From the NCBI GenBank assembly GCA_017621735.1, contig JAGASM010000018.1, forward strand, positions 1 to 60,725: 60,725 nucleotides of DNA. Direction: 5' to 3'. Every line of letters begins with the position of its first letter. Within the stretch, counting starts at the first letter, position 1. The stretch comes from Clostridia bacterium (GTDB lineage Bacteria > Bacillota > Clostridia > Christensenellales > Borkfalkiaceae). The position numbers and the translations under genes were made by a program. Shown in pieces: positions 41,023 through 49,540 of the stretch. The notes below the pieces were generated by a model. It did no database searches and was not told the origin of the DNA. It saw only the letters and a program-made list of their open reading frames with translations.

Positions 41023-42222
41023 TTATTTCAAACTGCGCACAAACGCATCAATGCGGTCGAGCCCTTCGAGCATATCCTTCATCGAAAGGGAGTAGGAAAG
41101 GCGTACGCAGTCGTCCGCACCAAAGGAAACCCCGGGAACGACGGCAACTTTTGCCGCGTCCAAAAGAGCGTCCGCAAAACTGATCGAATCGGTAATTTCC
41201 TTCTCTCCGAACCGTTTGCCGTAAACGCCGTCCACCACGAGCATTGCGTAGAACGCGCCGTCGGGAACTACGCAAGACACCTCTTCCATCTCGGAAATAC
41301 GTTTCAACATCGCCTTTCTGCGCTCCGCGAAGATCGCAACCATTTCCTCTACCGACGCTTCGGGAGAATTGAGCGCTTTGATCGTCGCCGCCTGCGCCAT
41401 GGAGTTTGCGTTGCTCGTCGCATGGCTTTGGAAGGAGTCGATTGCCTTTGCAACGTCTTTGGGCGCCGCAAGATATCCGATTCTCCAACCCGTCATCGCA
41501 TACGTCTTGGAAACGCCGTTGACGGTGATCGTCAAATCTTTTATCTTTTCCGAGCATGCGGCAAACGAGAAAGGTTTGGTTGCCCCGTACACGAGTTTTT
41601 CGTAAATTTCGTCGGAAAGGACGAAAATTTCCGCTTCTTCACACACCTTTGCAAGCGCGCGCACCTCTTCTTCCGAATAGACGGCACCCGTCGGATTGCT
41701 GGGCGAATTGAAGATGAACATCTTCGTTTTGGGCGTGATTGCCGCTTTTAACTGTTCGGGCGTAATTTTGAATCCGCTTTCGCGCGAAGACTGCACGTAG
41801 ACGGGCACGCCGCCGCAAACCTTTACGACTTCCGGATAGGTGAGCCAATAGGGCGCGGGAATGATAACCTCGTCCCCCTCGTTCAAAAGGGCGTAACAAA
41901 CATTAAAAATGGAGTGTTTCGCGCCGTTCGACACGATAATTTGAGAGGATTCGTATTCAAGATTGTTGTCCCGCTTGAACTTTTCGCAAATGGCGCGGCG
42001 AAGTTCGAGCGTCCCCGAAGAGGGCGTGTACTTCGTTTGTCCGCGGTCAAGCGCGTCTTTCGCCGCCTCTACGATATGAACGGGCGTATTGAAATCCGGC
42101 TCGCCGACGCCAAAGGAAATGACGTCTTCCCCCGCCGCCTTCATCGCCTTTGCTTTCGCGCTGATGGCAAGCGTAAGGGAGGGTGATATTGCGCGAACGC
42201 GCTCTGCCAATCTCTCTTTCAT
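41023..42222 (-). CDS. Class I aspartate aminotransferase
   Basis: 399 residues, the size of the bacterial aspartate/aromatic aminotransferases. PLP-binding residues are in NSPSNPTGA and SDEIYEKLVYG, with the Schiff-base Lys 239 in VSKTYAMTGWRIGY and the carboxylate-binding Arg in VRLSYSLS. It would interconvert aspartate/oxaloacetate with glutamate/2-oxoglutarate; substrate range is not certain. AGGAGA precedes the ATG. It follows prfA by 59 bp on the same strand. Confidence 0.92.
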   Translation of the reverse strand: MKERLAERVRAISPSLTLAISAKAKAMKAAGEDVISFGVGEPDFNTPVHIVEAAKDALDRGQTKYTPSSGTLELRRAICEKFKRDNNLEYESSQIIVSNGAKHSIFNVCYALLNEGDEVIIPAPYWLTYPEVVKVCGGVPVYVQSSRESGFKITPEQLKAAITPKTKMFIFNSPSNPTGAVYSEEEVRALAKVCEEAEIFVLSDEIYEKLVYGATKPFSFAACSEKIKDLTITVNGVSKTYAMTGWRIGYLAAPKDVAKAIDSFQSHATSNANSMAQAATIKALNSPEASVEEMVAIFAERRKAMLKRISEMEEVSCVVPDGAFYAMLVVDGVYGKRFGEKEITDSISFADALLDAAKVAVVPGVSFGADDCVRLSYSLSMKDMLEGLDRIDAFVRSLK

Positions 42223-42281
42223 AACATTCTCCTATGTCGTAAAAAATGGAATACGGTTGTAAAAATTCCCTCTTTTTTCGC

Positions 42282-43349
42282 TTATTCCGCCGAAGAAAGA
42301 AGGGCTTCCCTGTCTGCAAGGGCGAGCGCTTCGACCATTTCGTCGATGTCCCCCATCATAAACGCGTCGATGGAAAACAAACTCAACCCGATGCGGTGAT
42401 CGGTAATGCGGCTTTGCGGGAAGTTATACGTGCGGATGCGCTCGCTTCTGTCCCCCGTGCCCACCAAACTCTTTCTGTTTTGCGCTTCCGCCGAATTTGC
42501 ACGGGAATTATAATAATCGTAAAGGCGGGCGCGCAAAACGCGGAACGCCTTATCTTTGTTTTTTAATTGCGAGCGTTCGTCCTGACAACTGACGACGATG
42601 CCCGTCGGAAAGTGCGTGATGCGGATTGCCGTTTCCGTCTTGTTGACCTTTTGTCCGCCCGCGCCCGAAGATCGGAACAAATCGACGCGAATGTCCTTTT
42701 CGTCGATTTCCACTTCCACCTCTTCCGCCTCGGGGAGAACGGCAACCGTTACCGTAGACGTATGCACGCGTCCCTGCGATTCCGTTTCGGGAACTCGCTG
42801 TACGCGATGCACGCCGCTTTCGTACTTTAAGCGCTTATACGCGCCGCGGCCGCTGACGTTGACGATGACCTCTTTCATTCCGCCGAGTTCCGTTTCGTTC
42901 AGGTCGACGATTTCCCACTTTAAGCGATGTTTTTCGCAATATGCTTGATACATACGGTAGAGTTCATACGCAAAAAGCGCCGCTTCCTCTCCGCCCGCTC
43001 CCCCGCGGATCTCGAGCGTACATCCTTTGTCGTCGTTCTTATCCTTGGGCAAAAGCAGTATTTTTAATTCGTCTTTCAAGGCGGCAAGCGCCTCTTTGCA
43101 CGCGTAGCCTTCCGAAAGGAGCAGTTCTTTGAGTTCTTTGTCCGCTTCTCCTTCCGCCTCTGAAAACGCAGCGTTCATTTCCCCTTCTACGCGTAAATAC
43201 TCGCGGTATTTTTCCGCAACGGGGGTGAGGTCGGCGTGTTCTTTGGAATATTTACTCCACAGTTCCATATCCGAAACGACTTCGATTGACGAAAGTTTTT
43301 CGGACAGTTCTTCGTACCGATGTAAAACGTCGTTTAATTTTTTGAACAT
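42282..43349 (-). CDS. prfA: Peptide chain release factor 1
   Basis: 355 residues. The stop-codon-reading motif PET (187-189) in place of the RF2 SPF marks RF1, and the GGQ motif is at 231-233; Gln 233 is the residue methylated by PrmC, encoded directly upstream. It releases peptides at UAA and UAG. GGAGGGACGTT precedes the ATG. Confidence 0.97.
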   Translation of the reverse strand: MFKKLNDVLHRYEELSEKLSSIEVVSDMELWSKYSKEHADLTPVAEKYREYLRVEGEMNAAFSEAEGEADKELKELLLSEGYACKEALAALKDELKILLLPKDKNDDKGCTLEIRGGAGGEEAALFAYELYRMYQAYCEKHRLKWEIVDLNETELGGMKEVIVNVSGRGAYKRLKYESGVHRVQRVPETESQGRVHTSTVTVAVLPEAEEVEVEIDEKDIRVDLFRSSGAGGQKVNKTETAIRITHFPTGIVVSCQDERSQLKNKDKAFRVLRARLYDYYNSRANSAEAQNRKSLVGTGDRSERIRTYNFPQSRITDHRIGLSLFSIDAFMMGDIDEMVEALALADREALLSSAE

Positions 43350-43362
43350 AACGTCCCTCCGC

Positions 43363-45183
43363 TTATACGACGATTTTTACGATGCGTTCCTTTCCTTCCA
43401 TGTCCTTTACGACCATCGCATAGTCGCACTTGGAGAAAATTTTCAAAATTTCTTGCGCTTGATCTTCCCCGCATTCGAGAATGAGCATGCCCCCGTGTAC
43501 GAGATGACGGGAAAGTTTTTCCGCTATGCGGCGGTAAAAATCAAGACCGTCTTCTCCGCCGTCGAGCGCAATACGAGGCTCGAATTCGCGTACTTCCTTT
43601 TGAATTTTTTCTATTTCCGCCGTACGGATATAAGGAGGGTTTGCCGTGATGAGATTGTATCTTCCGCGCACGCTTTGGAAAAGATCCGACTTGACGAAGT
43701 TGACGTTCGCCTTGTTGATGCGGGCGTTTTCCCGCGCGACTTCAAGCGCATCTTCGGAAATATCCGCCGCCGTAACCGACACGTTTTTGTCTTTTGCCGC
43801 TTCGCACGCGATGGCAATGGCGATCGCCCCGCTTCCCGTGCAAAGGTCAAGCACTTTATCCCCTTCTTCCAGCGTTTGCACCGCCTGCTGTACGAGGAGT
43901 TCCGTTTCGGGACGGGGAATGAGGACCCGTTCGTCCACCTTCATCGTATATCCGTAAAATTCGGTATCGCCGATGATGTACCAAAGAGGACGTCCCGTCA
44001 TGCGTTCTTCGTAAATATCCAGCACTTTTCTGCATTCCGCCCGCGTTACTACGCGCTCTTCGGAAAGAGAACTTCTCGGAATATCCAAACTCAAACTCAA
44101 AATCCATTCCGCATCCGACTCGTCGATCTTCTTTTCCGCGAATCCCTTTTTCATCATCGCGGAAAGGCGGGAAAGTTTCGTTTCCGTCGCAAACGTCTTT
44201 TCGGGAATTTCGGGATCTTCGTCCATTTCTAAAACTTTACTGAATGCGGCGATCGCGCATTCGATCATTTCGTCCGTCGGTTCGCGCGTCGTCAGCATTT
44301 GAAGAAGCAATCCGGGCGCCTTTAAGGGAAGGACGATCGGAGATTGAATTTTGGCGAGCAACTTCAAAATTTCGTAAGAAACACCCGCCACAAGAGGCAA
44401 TAACAACAACTTAAAGCCAAACTTGATCAAAAAGTCAAGCGCGGTAATTCCCGTCGTCATATATTCTACGACAAGCGTGTTTGCAAGCGAGAAAACGAGA
44501 ATGGAGATGACCATGACGAGGAACATAAACGTCGTTCCGCAACGGTCGTGTACGCGCGTGCATTTTTTTACGTTTTCAACGGTGAGCGGCATACCGTACT
44601 CGTAGCACGATATGGTCTTATGCTCCGCCCCGTGATAGCAATACGTTTCCCTTACGCTTTTGGAAAGGAGGGTAAGCAAGATATAGCAAATAAAGATGAG
44701 AAGGCGCAGCCCCCCGTCGATCAGGTTATACCATATGGAGTTGGGAGGAATTGCCCCGTTTGCCCACACGGAGATCTTCTCGGTCAAAAATTGAGGCAAA
44801 AACATAAAAAGAGCGAGCGCAAGCACGACGCCGAGCACGACGGAAACCGTCGTCATCAACCCCGTTAAACTCACCTTCCATTTGTCCGCCATCCATTTTT
44901 CCAACTTTGTCGGGGACTCCTCTTCGACGATCGCCACTTCCGCGCTGCGCATCAACGTGCTCATACCCGAAACAAGCGAGGTAACAAAGTTGATTACCCC
45001 GCGTACGATAGGGACTTTCGTCCACTTCGACCGCTTTTCGGGAGGCGTGATTCGCTTCGCTTCCGTTTGTAATACGCCGTTATCGTCTTTGACGACGGTC
45101 GCCATACTGCGTTTTCCGCGCATCATGACCCCTTGAATTACCGCCTGTCCGCCGATGTAGGTACATTTCTTCTTCTTTTTCAT
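43363..45183 (-). CDS. prmC: DUF1385 (YqhQ-like) membrane protein fused to PrmC methyltransferase
   Basis: 606 residues. Residues 1-310 are a DUF1385/YqhQ-type membrane protein: GGQAVIQGVMMRG at the start, about four transmembrane helices, and ETYCYHGAEHKTISCYE. After a charged linker, residues ~335-606 are PrmC, with IPRPETE (422-428), the SAM-binding LDLCTGSGAIAIA and the catalytic NPPY (515-518). PrmC methylates the GGQ glutamine of release factors. The two parts are usually separate neighbouring genes in Clostridia; here no stop codon separates them, which would tether PrmC to the membrane. It is followed by prfA 13 bp later. Confidence 0.92.
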   Translation of the reverse strand: MKKKKKCTYIGGQAVIQGVMMRGKRSMATVVKDDNGVLQTEAKRITPPEKRSKWTKVPIVRGVINFVTSLVSGMSTLMRSAEVAIVEEESPTKLEKWMADKWKVSLTGLMTTVSVVLGVVLALALFMFLPQFLTEKISVWANGAIPPNSIWYNLIDGGLRLLIFICYILLTLLSKSVRETYCYHGAEHKTISCYEYGMPLTVENVKKCTRVHDRCGTTFMFLVMVISILVFSLANTLVVEYMTTGITALDFLIKFGFKLLLLPLVAGVSYEILKLLAKIQSPIVLPLKAPGLLLQMLTTREPTDEMIECAIAAFSKVLEMDEDPEIPEKTFATETKLSRLSAMMKKGFAEKKIDESDAEWILSLSLDIPRSSLSEERVVTRAECRKVLDIYEERMTGRPLWYIIGDTEFYGYTMKVDERVLIPRPETELLVQQAVQTLEEGDKVLDLCTGSGAIAIAIACEAAKDKNVSVTAADISEDALEVARENARINKANVNFVKSDLFQSVRGRYNLITANPPYIRTAEIEKIQKEVREFEPRIALDGGEDGLDFYRRIAEKLSRHLVHGGMLILECGEDQAQEILKIFSKCDYAMVVKDMEGKERIVKIVV

Positions 45184-45214
45184 AATACCGCCATATCAAT
45201 TTTTCGTGAAAGAG

Positions 45215-45248
45215 TAACAAAACAGCCCCAGAGGAAACTGAGGCTGAT
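45215..45248 (-). terminator. Terminator or attenuator after rpmE
   Basis: CAGCCTCAG / CTCTGGGGCTG hairpin with TTTT on the minus strand, between rpmE and the fusion gene. Confidence 0.7.
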
Positions 45249-45254
45249 GCTTTG

Positions 45255-45458
45255 TTAAATTCCGTATCTTTTCTTGAATTTATCGACGCGTCCGCCGGTA
45301 TCCACGAGCTTCTGTCTTCCCGTGAAGAAAGGATGACATTTACTGCAGATATCCACTTTCAAAACGTCGACGTTTTTCGTCGTGCCCGTCTTGAACGTTT
45401 CGCCACAAGCGCAAACGACGGTAACTTCGTGATAATTCGGATGAATTTCGTTTTTCAT
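45255..45458 (-). CDS. rpmE: 50S ribosomal protein L31 (zinc-binding type)
   Basis: 67 residues: [20 protein letters not shown] opens the protein and [12 protein letters not shown] follows, giving the zinc-binding cysteines of the C+ form of L31. The ATG at 45458 follows GAGGTGAGTGGC; the longer frame upstream lies in the promoter region. It is first in the rpmE - DUF1385/prmC - prfA run. Confidence 0.96.
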   Translation of the reverse strand: MKNEIHPNYHEVTVVCACGETFKTGTTKNVDVLKVDICSKCHPFFTGRQKLVDTGGRVDKFKKRYGI

Positions 45459-45638
45459 GCCACTCACCTCGCTGTTTGATCTCTTGAAATACTCACTTAT
45501 TATATCCGTTTTTTTTGCGTTCGTCAACTGATTTTGAAAGTGAAACAAAAAAACTTGTTCTTTTGAGAAAAAAATTTTTTTCCCAAGAGGGGCATTTTAC
45601 ACAAAAAGAGGGAAAAAACGTTTTTCCGCACGAATTGC

Positions 45639-45667
45639 TTGCAAAAAAATGCCTTGTGCGGTATAAT
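45639..45667 (+). promoter_or_regulatory. Promoter of the dehydrogenase-cls-yfcE unit
   Basis: TTGCAA (45639-45644) and TATAAT (45662-45667), 17 bp apart. Confidence 0.85.
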
Positions 45668-45707
45668 ATTTCAAAGAAAGAACACAAACTGTCCAAAAGG
45701 AGAAGTC

Positions 45708-46715
45708 ATGAACGCTTGGAAGTTGACAAATCCCAATCGACTCGGCAAAGCAACGGAGGAAATTCCCGCTCCCGCAGAGGGAGAGGTTAAGGTGCGCGTT
45801 ACGCAGGTGCTCTTTAGCAACATCGACGCCGCGCTTTACAGCGGAGCGCTCAAAGCGCCTTATCCCCTCGTCCCCGGACGTTTTGCCGTTGGAAGAATTT
45901 CTTCGGGAGAAGAACTTTTGGGCGCAAAGAAAAACGACCGCGTTTTGTTGCACACCTTTCTTCCCGAACGGGACACGGGTGTTGCGAAAAAGGATTTTTC
46001 CGCCGATGAGTACGGCATTTGCGGGCAAACGGTAAACGGCTATCTTCGCGACTTTGTTTGCCTTGACGCAGAAAGCGTTTCCCTTTTACCCGAAGCGGTA
46101 AAGGACGAATGTGCTCTTTTGACCGAACTCGTCGCCCTTGCAAAGCAAACGATCGACGTTTTGGACGTCCAGAAAGGACAGCACATCGCCGTATTCGGCG
46201 GCGATACGCTCGGCGTCGTTTTATGCCAACTTCTCATCTATCAGCAAGCCGCGCCTATTTTGATCGACAACCGTACCGACCGTCTTAACTTCGCAAAAAA
46301 ATGCGGAATCTATTATACGAGCCCCGCGGACGACACCCTTGTGGACAACGTCGCCAAAATTACGGGCGGTCGGCTCGCGGACGGCGCGATTTTCGTAACC
46401 TCCGCAGGTCCGCAAAACACGGCGCTTCCCTTTAAGGTGAGCGCGCGGAATACCAACACCGTATATAGCGGATTTTTCGGGCGGGATATTACCGTCGATT
46501 TGAACGTCGCGCTCAAAAAGGGAATTTCCGTGCACGGCGTAACGGGCGGAACCGACTGCATTCCCGCGGCAATCAATCTGATTGCGACAAAGGCGCTCGA
46601 TTTCTCCCTCTTCGAGTTTCACCGTTTTGACGCGAACTCCGTCGCGGAAGTCCTCTCTTCCCTTTCCACAAACGATGCGGACTCGCGCGTTTTGCATATT
46701 GCGGAACTCATTTAA
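45708..46715 (+). CDS. MDR-superfamily dehydrogenase-like protein
   Basis: 335 residues of medium-chain dehydrogenase fold: a GroES-like N-terminal half and a Rossmann half with HIAVFGGDTLGVVLCQLL. The usual catalytic-zinc residues are not visible: the GHE region reads PLVPGRFAVGRI, and the structural four-cysteine lobe is missing. So it is more likely a zinc-free reductase or non-catalytic member than a classical alcohol dehydrogenase. AAGGAG lies 5 bases before the ATG at 45708. It is followed 18 bp later by the cls-like gene. Substrate unknown. Confidence 0.8.
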   Translation: MNAWKLTNPNRLGKATEEIPAPAEGEVKVRVTQVLFSNIDAALYSGALKAPYPLVPGRFAVGRISSGEELLGAKKNDRVLLHTFLPERDTGVAKKDFSADEYGICGQTVNGYLRDFVCLDAESVSLLPEAVKDECALLTELVALAKQTIDVLDVQKGQHIAVFGGDTLGVVLCQLLIYQQAAPILIDNRTDRLNFAKKCGIYYTSPADDTLVDNVAKITGGRLADGAIFVTSAGPQNTALPFKVSARNTNTVYSGFFGRDITVDLNVALKKGISVHGVTGGTDCIPAAINLIATKALDFSLFEFHRFDANSVAEVLSSLSTNDADSRVLHIAELI

Positions 46716-46733
46716 TCTCTTTCTCGCATACAT

Positions 46734-48569
46734 ATGATGCGAAAATTCAAACGTTTTTTCTTCGGAAGGCTGTTTCCGTGCTCGCTTACGTTGACGTTTG
46801 CCGCTGCAGTCTTCCTTTTTCTTTCTCTTTTTCTTCCCAAAGCGCTTTTGCCCGCGTTTGCCGTCGAACGCGCGTTTACCGCCGTCGTCGCGCTCCTCTC
46901 GTTGCGGGACGACGAATTGCCGGAAGAGCGAACGCGATGGCTTGTTTTGATGCTTCTCCTTCCGTGGACGGGCGCGGTTGCACGACTCCTCCGCGGGATC
47001 TATCCGCCCAAACCGAAAATCGGGAAGGCAATTCAAATGAACGACGACGTTTTGTCGTCTTGCGCGTCGATCGCCTCGAAAAGCAACCTCTTTCCCGCAA
47101 GGTATCGCTTTGCGAAATACTTTCCCTTTGGCAAAGACGCATTTTGCAGTTATCTCAACGACTTAAACGAGGCAAAAAAGTATATTTTCCTCGAATACTA
47201 TATCATTAAGCCGGGAATCTTTTGGGATTCCGTTTTGAAGATTCTCGAACGGAAGGCGAAAAACGGCGTTACCGTAAAACTCATTTTTGACGGGTTTGGT
47301 TGCGCCCGATCCCCTCGCACGTTTCAGCGCGATTTGATGCGGCGGGGAATTGAGGCGCATTGCTATCGAAAACTCCCCCTCTTCCCCAAACGCGCCACAC
47401 ACCGAAGAGATCATAGAAAATGTACCGTTATCGACGGGATTATCGCGTACACGGGGGGCATAAATCTTGCAGACGAGTACGTCGGCAAACAAGCGCCGTT
47501 CGGCAGTTGGAAGGATGACATGGTACGCCTGCAAGGGGAAATTGCAGAAGAATTTGCCCGTATGTTTCTCGCCCGCTTTTCCCCCGAACTTTTGCAATCG
47601 CGCACGCGTAATTGCAAGCGCAAAACGCAAAACTGCTTTGATGCCAACGAAAAATTAACCGCGAAATTTCAACGGAAAAGCCAAACGGAGAACAACCCTT
47701 CTTACAATCCGCTCTCCGAGTATCGCCAAAACGAGCAGGCGGAAATTCCCCGCTTTTACAACGAATATCCCTCTCCAAAGCACAAACACGGCGAACCGTC
47801 GGAGAACAACCCTTCTTATAACCCACCCTCCGAGCATCGCCAAAACGAGCAAGCGGAAAATCCCCGCTTTTACAACGAAAATCTCTCTCCAAAGCACAAA
47901 CACGGCGAACCGTCGGAGAACAACCCTTCTTATAACCCACCCTCCGAGTATCGCCAAAACGAGCAGGCGGAAATCCCTCGCTTTTACAACGAATATCCCT
48001 CTCCAAAGCACAAACACGGCGAACCGTCGGAGAACAACTTTGCAATTCCATTTTGCGACGAGGCGGTCGGCGTACACAACCGCGTATGCCCCGACCTCTT
48101 CCGTTCCCTATTTTATAAAGCAAAAAAATGTATCTTCCTTTATACCCCCTATCTCATTCCCGATGCGGAAACGGAGCGCGCCCTTTGCGTTGCCGCAACG
48201 TCAGGGGTGGACGTTCGCATTCTCATTCCACACGTTCCCGATAAAAAACTCGTGTTTTTGCTCTCGCGGAGAAGCGCACGGCGGTTGCAGGCGCACGGGG
48301 TATGCGTACGGGAATACACGGACGGATTTTTGCACGCAAAAAGCCTAACGCAAGACGGACGGTATGCCGTCGTCGGATCGTATAACCTCGATTTTCGCAG
48401 TTTTTACTTGCAATCGGAATGTGCGGTGCTACTCGGCGATCCCGCAGTTGCCCGCACCGTGGAAGAAGATTTTTTAACCACTTGGAAGATGAGCACCCCC
48501 GTTCCGCCCACAAAAAGAGGGGAGCGGTTTTTTGGGGCGATCGCGCATTTTTTTGCCCCGCTCTTTTGA
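46734..48569 (+). CDS. cls: Cardiolipin synthase-like phospholipase D protein with inserted repeat
   Basis: 611 residues. Two N-terminal membrane helices (about 15-58, 68-88) are followed by two PLD domains with complete HKD motifs: H227-K229-D234 in HRKCTVID and H534-K536-D541 in HAKSLTQD. The family joins two phosphatidylglycerols into cardiolipin. Between the domains, residues 319-432 are three copies of a 38-residue hydrophilic repeat (SYNPPSEYRQNEQAE...), absent from ordinary Cls proteins and about 100 residues longer than the family's usual ~500. The Shine-Dalgarno before the ATG is poor. The gene lies in an operon with the dehydrogenase and yfcE. Confidence 0.88.
   Translation: MMRKFKRFFFGRLFPCSLTLTFAAAVFLFLSLFLPKALLPAFAVERAFTAVVALLSLRDDELPEERTRWLVLMLLLPWTGAVARLLRGIYPPKPKIGKAIQMNDDVLSSCASIASKSNLFPARYRFAKYFPFGKDAFCSYLNDLNEAKKYIFLEYYIIKPGIFWDSVLKILERKAKNGVTVKLIFDGFGCARSPRTFQRDLMRRGIEAHCYRKLPLFPKRATHRRDHRKCTVIDGIIAYTGGINLADEYVGKQAPFGSWKDDMVRLQGEIAEEFARMFLARFSPELLQSRTRNCKRKTQNCFDANEKLTAKFQRKSQTENNPSYNPLSEYRQNEQAEIPRFYNEYPSPKHKHGEPSENNPSYNPPSEHRQNEQAENPRFYNENLSPKHKHGEPSENNPSYNPPSEYRQNEQAEIPRFYNEYPSPKHKHGEPSENNFAIPFCDEAVGVHNRVCPDLFRSLFYKAKKCIFLYTPYLIPDAETERALCVAATSGVDVRILIPHVPDKKLVFLLSRRSARRLQAHGVCVREYTDGFLHAKSLTQDGRYAVVGSYNLDFRSFYLQSECAVLLGDPAVARTVEEDFLTTWKMSTPVPPTKRGERFFGAIAHFFAPLF
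47688..48029. repeat. In-frame 114-bp tandem repeat within the cls-like gene
   Basis: Three units start at 47688, 47802 and 47916, each opening GAGAACAACCCTTCTTA and encoding 38 residues rich in Asn, Pro, Glu, Tyr and Lys. Differences are few (for example EYRQ/EHRQ, EIPRFYNEYP/ENPRFYNENL). Confidence 0.95.
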
Positions 48570-48609
48570 TTTTCAAAAAATAAGCATATTTTTTTACGGA
48601 GGTCATATT

Positions 48610-49143
48610 ATGAAATACGTCGTTGCATCCGACATCCACGGATCCTCTTACTACTTGCGCTTACTCCTCGACTTTTACAAGAAAGAAGGGGCGCAAAAAC
48701 TAATTCTTTTGGGCGATTTGCTCTATCACGGCGCACGGAATGCTCTGCCCAAAGAATACGACACCATCGCGTGTACCGCCCTTTACAATCGCGTAAAGGA
48801 CGACGTCGTTTGCGTGCGCGGAAATTGCGATAGCGAAGTCGATCAAATGGTACTTTCCTTCCCCATCGGTGCGGAATTCTGCATTTTAGATTTGGACGGA
48901 AAGCACGTATACTGCACGCACGGGCATAAAATTCCCGAAAATTTGCAAAAGGACGACGTGTTGTTGTGCGGACATTTTCACGTGCCCGCGTTTGAACAGC
49001 GCGAAAATTATTTTTACGTCAACTGCGGCTCCGTTTCCATTCCAAAGGAAAATTCCCCCCACGCGTGTATGGTCGTTGAAGGGCGGAAATGTAAGTGGAT
49101 CGACCTCGAAACAGGAGTCCCCTTCCGCGTTGAAAAATTATAA
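48610..49143 (+). CDS. yfcE: YfcE-type metallophosphoesterase
   Basis: 177 residues with the calcineurin-like metal motifs: SDIHGS (8-13), LGDLLYHG, VRGNCDSEVD, CTHGHK and CGHFHVPAFE. YfcE-type enzymes cleave phosphodiesters; the physiological substrate is unclear. GGAGG lies 7 bases before the ATG at 48610, 40 bp after the cls-like gene. Confidence 0.92.
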   Translation: MKYVVASDIHGSSYYLRLLLDFYKKEGAQKLILLGDLLYHGARNALPKEYDTIACTALYNRVKDDVVCVRGNCDSEVDQMVLSFPIGAEFCILDLDGKHVYCTHGHKIPENLQKDDVLLCGHFHVPAFEQRENYFYVNCGSVSIPKENSPHACMVVEGRKCKWIDLETGVPFRVEKL

Positions 49144-49162
49144 AAAATTTGAAAATTAGGGA

Positions 49163-49191
49163 TTGACAAACACTCTTTTTGCGTGTAAAAT
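49163..49191 (+). promoter_or_regulatory. Promoter of the small membrane protein
   Basis: Consensus TTGACA (49163-49168) and TAAAAT (49186-49191) at 17 bp. Confidence 0.85.
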
Positions 49192-49224
49192 AATAGTAAT
49201 CAATGAAAAATTAAGGAGAAAATT

Positions 49225-49449
49225 ATGACTTGGTTTAACAAACAGAGCCGTTTGGTTCAAATTTTGTTGCTCCTCATCCCCGGTGTTAACTGGATTGTGG
49301 AAATTGTAGTAAGATGGTCCACCTTCGCAAAGAAGGGCGGTCTTGTCAGACTCATCGTTTGTATTCTCGTTACCATTCCTTCCGGTATCATTATCGGTTG
49401 GCTCGACGTGATTTGGTGCTTGCTGTTTAAGCATCTCTTCCTGCAATAA
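49225..49449 (+). CDS. Small two-helix membrane protein
   Basis: 74 residues with hydrophobic helices at about 9-28 and 40-62, separated by a basic RWSTFAKKGG loop, and ending FKHLFLQ. The first segment ILLLLIPGVNWIVEIVVRW is shared by small hypothetical proteins of Clostridia. AAGGAG lies 9 bases before the ATG. It has its own consensus promoter and strong terminator, so it is expressed alone and probably well. Function unknown. Confidence 0.8.
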   Translation: MTWFNKQSRLVQILLLLIPGVNWIVEIVVRWSTFAKKGGLVRLIVCILVTIPSGIIIGWLDVIWCLLFKHLFLQ

Positions 49450-49453
49450 CAAA

Positions 49454-49490
49454 AATCGCCGCCGCGCTTTTATAGCGCGGCGGCTTTTTC
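49454..49490 (+). terminator. Strong intrinsic terminator
   Basis: GCCGCCGCGC / GCGCGGCGGC stem with a TTTTATA loop and T5 tail. Confidence 0.9.
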
Positions 49491-49502
49491 TTTGAGTAGT
49501 TT

Positions 49503-49536
49503 TCGCTTGCCAAACGGCGTGCCGTTTGGCAAGCGA
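49503..49536. terminator. Perfect 16-nt inverted repeat after the SGNH gene
   Basis: TCGCTTGCCAAACGGC-GT-GCCGTTTGGCAAGCGA. It lies 4 bp beyond the stop of the minus-strand SGNH gene. There is no T run, so it may be a weak terminator or an mRNA-protecting hairpin. Confidence 0.55.
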
Positions 49537-49540
49537 CCGT

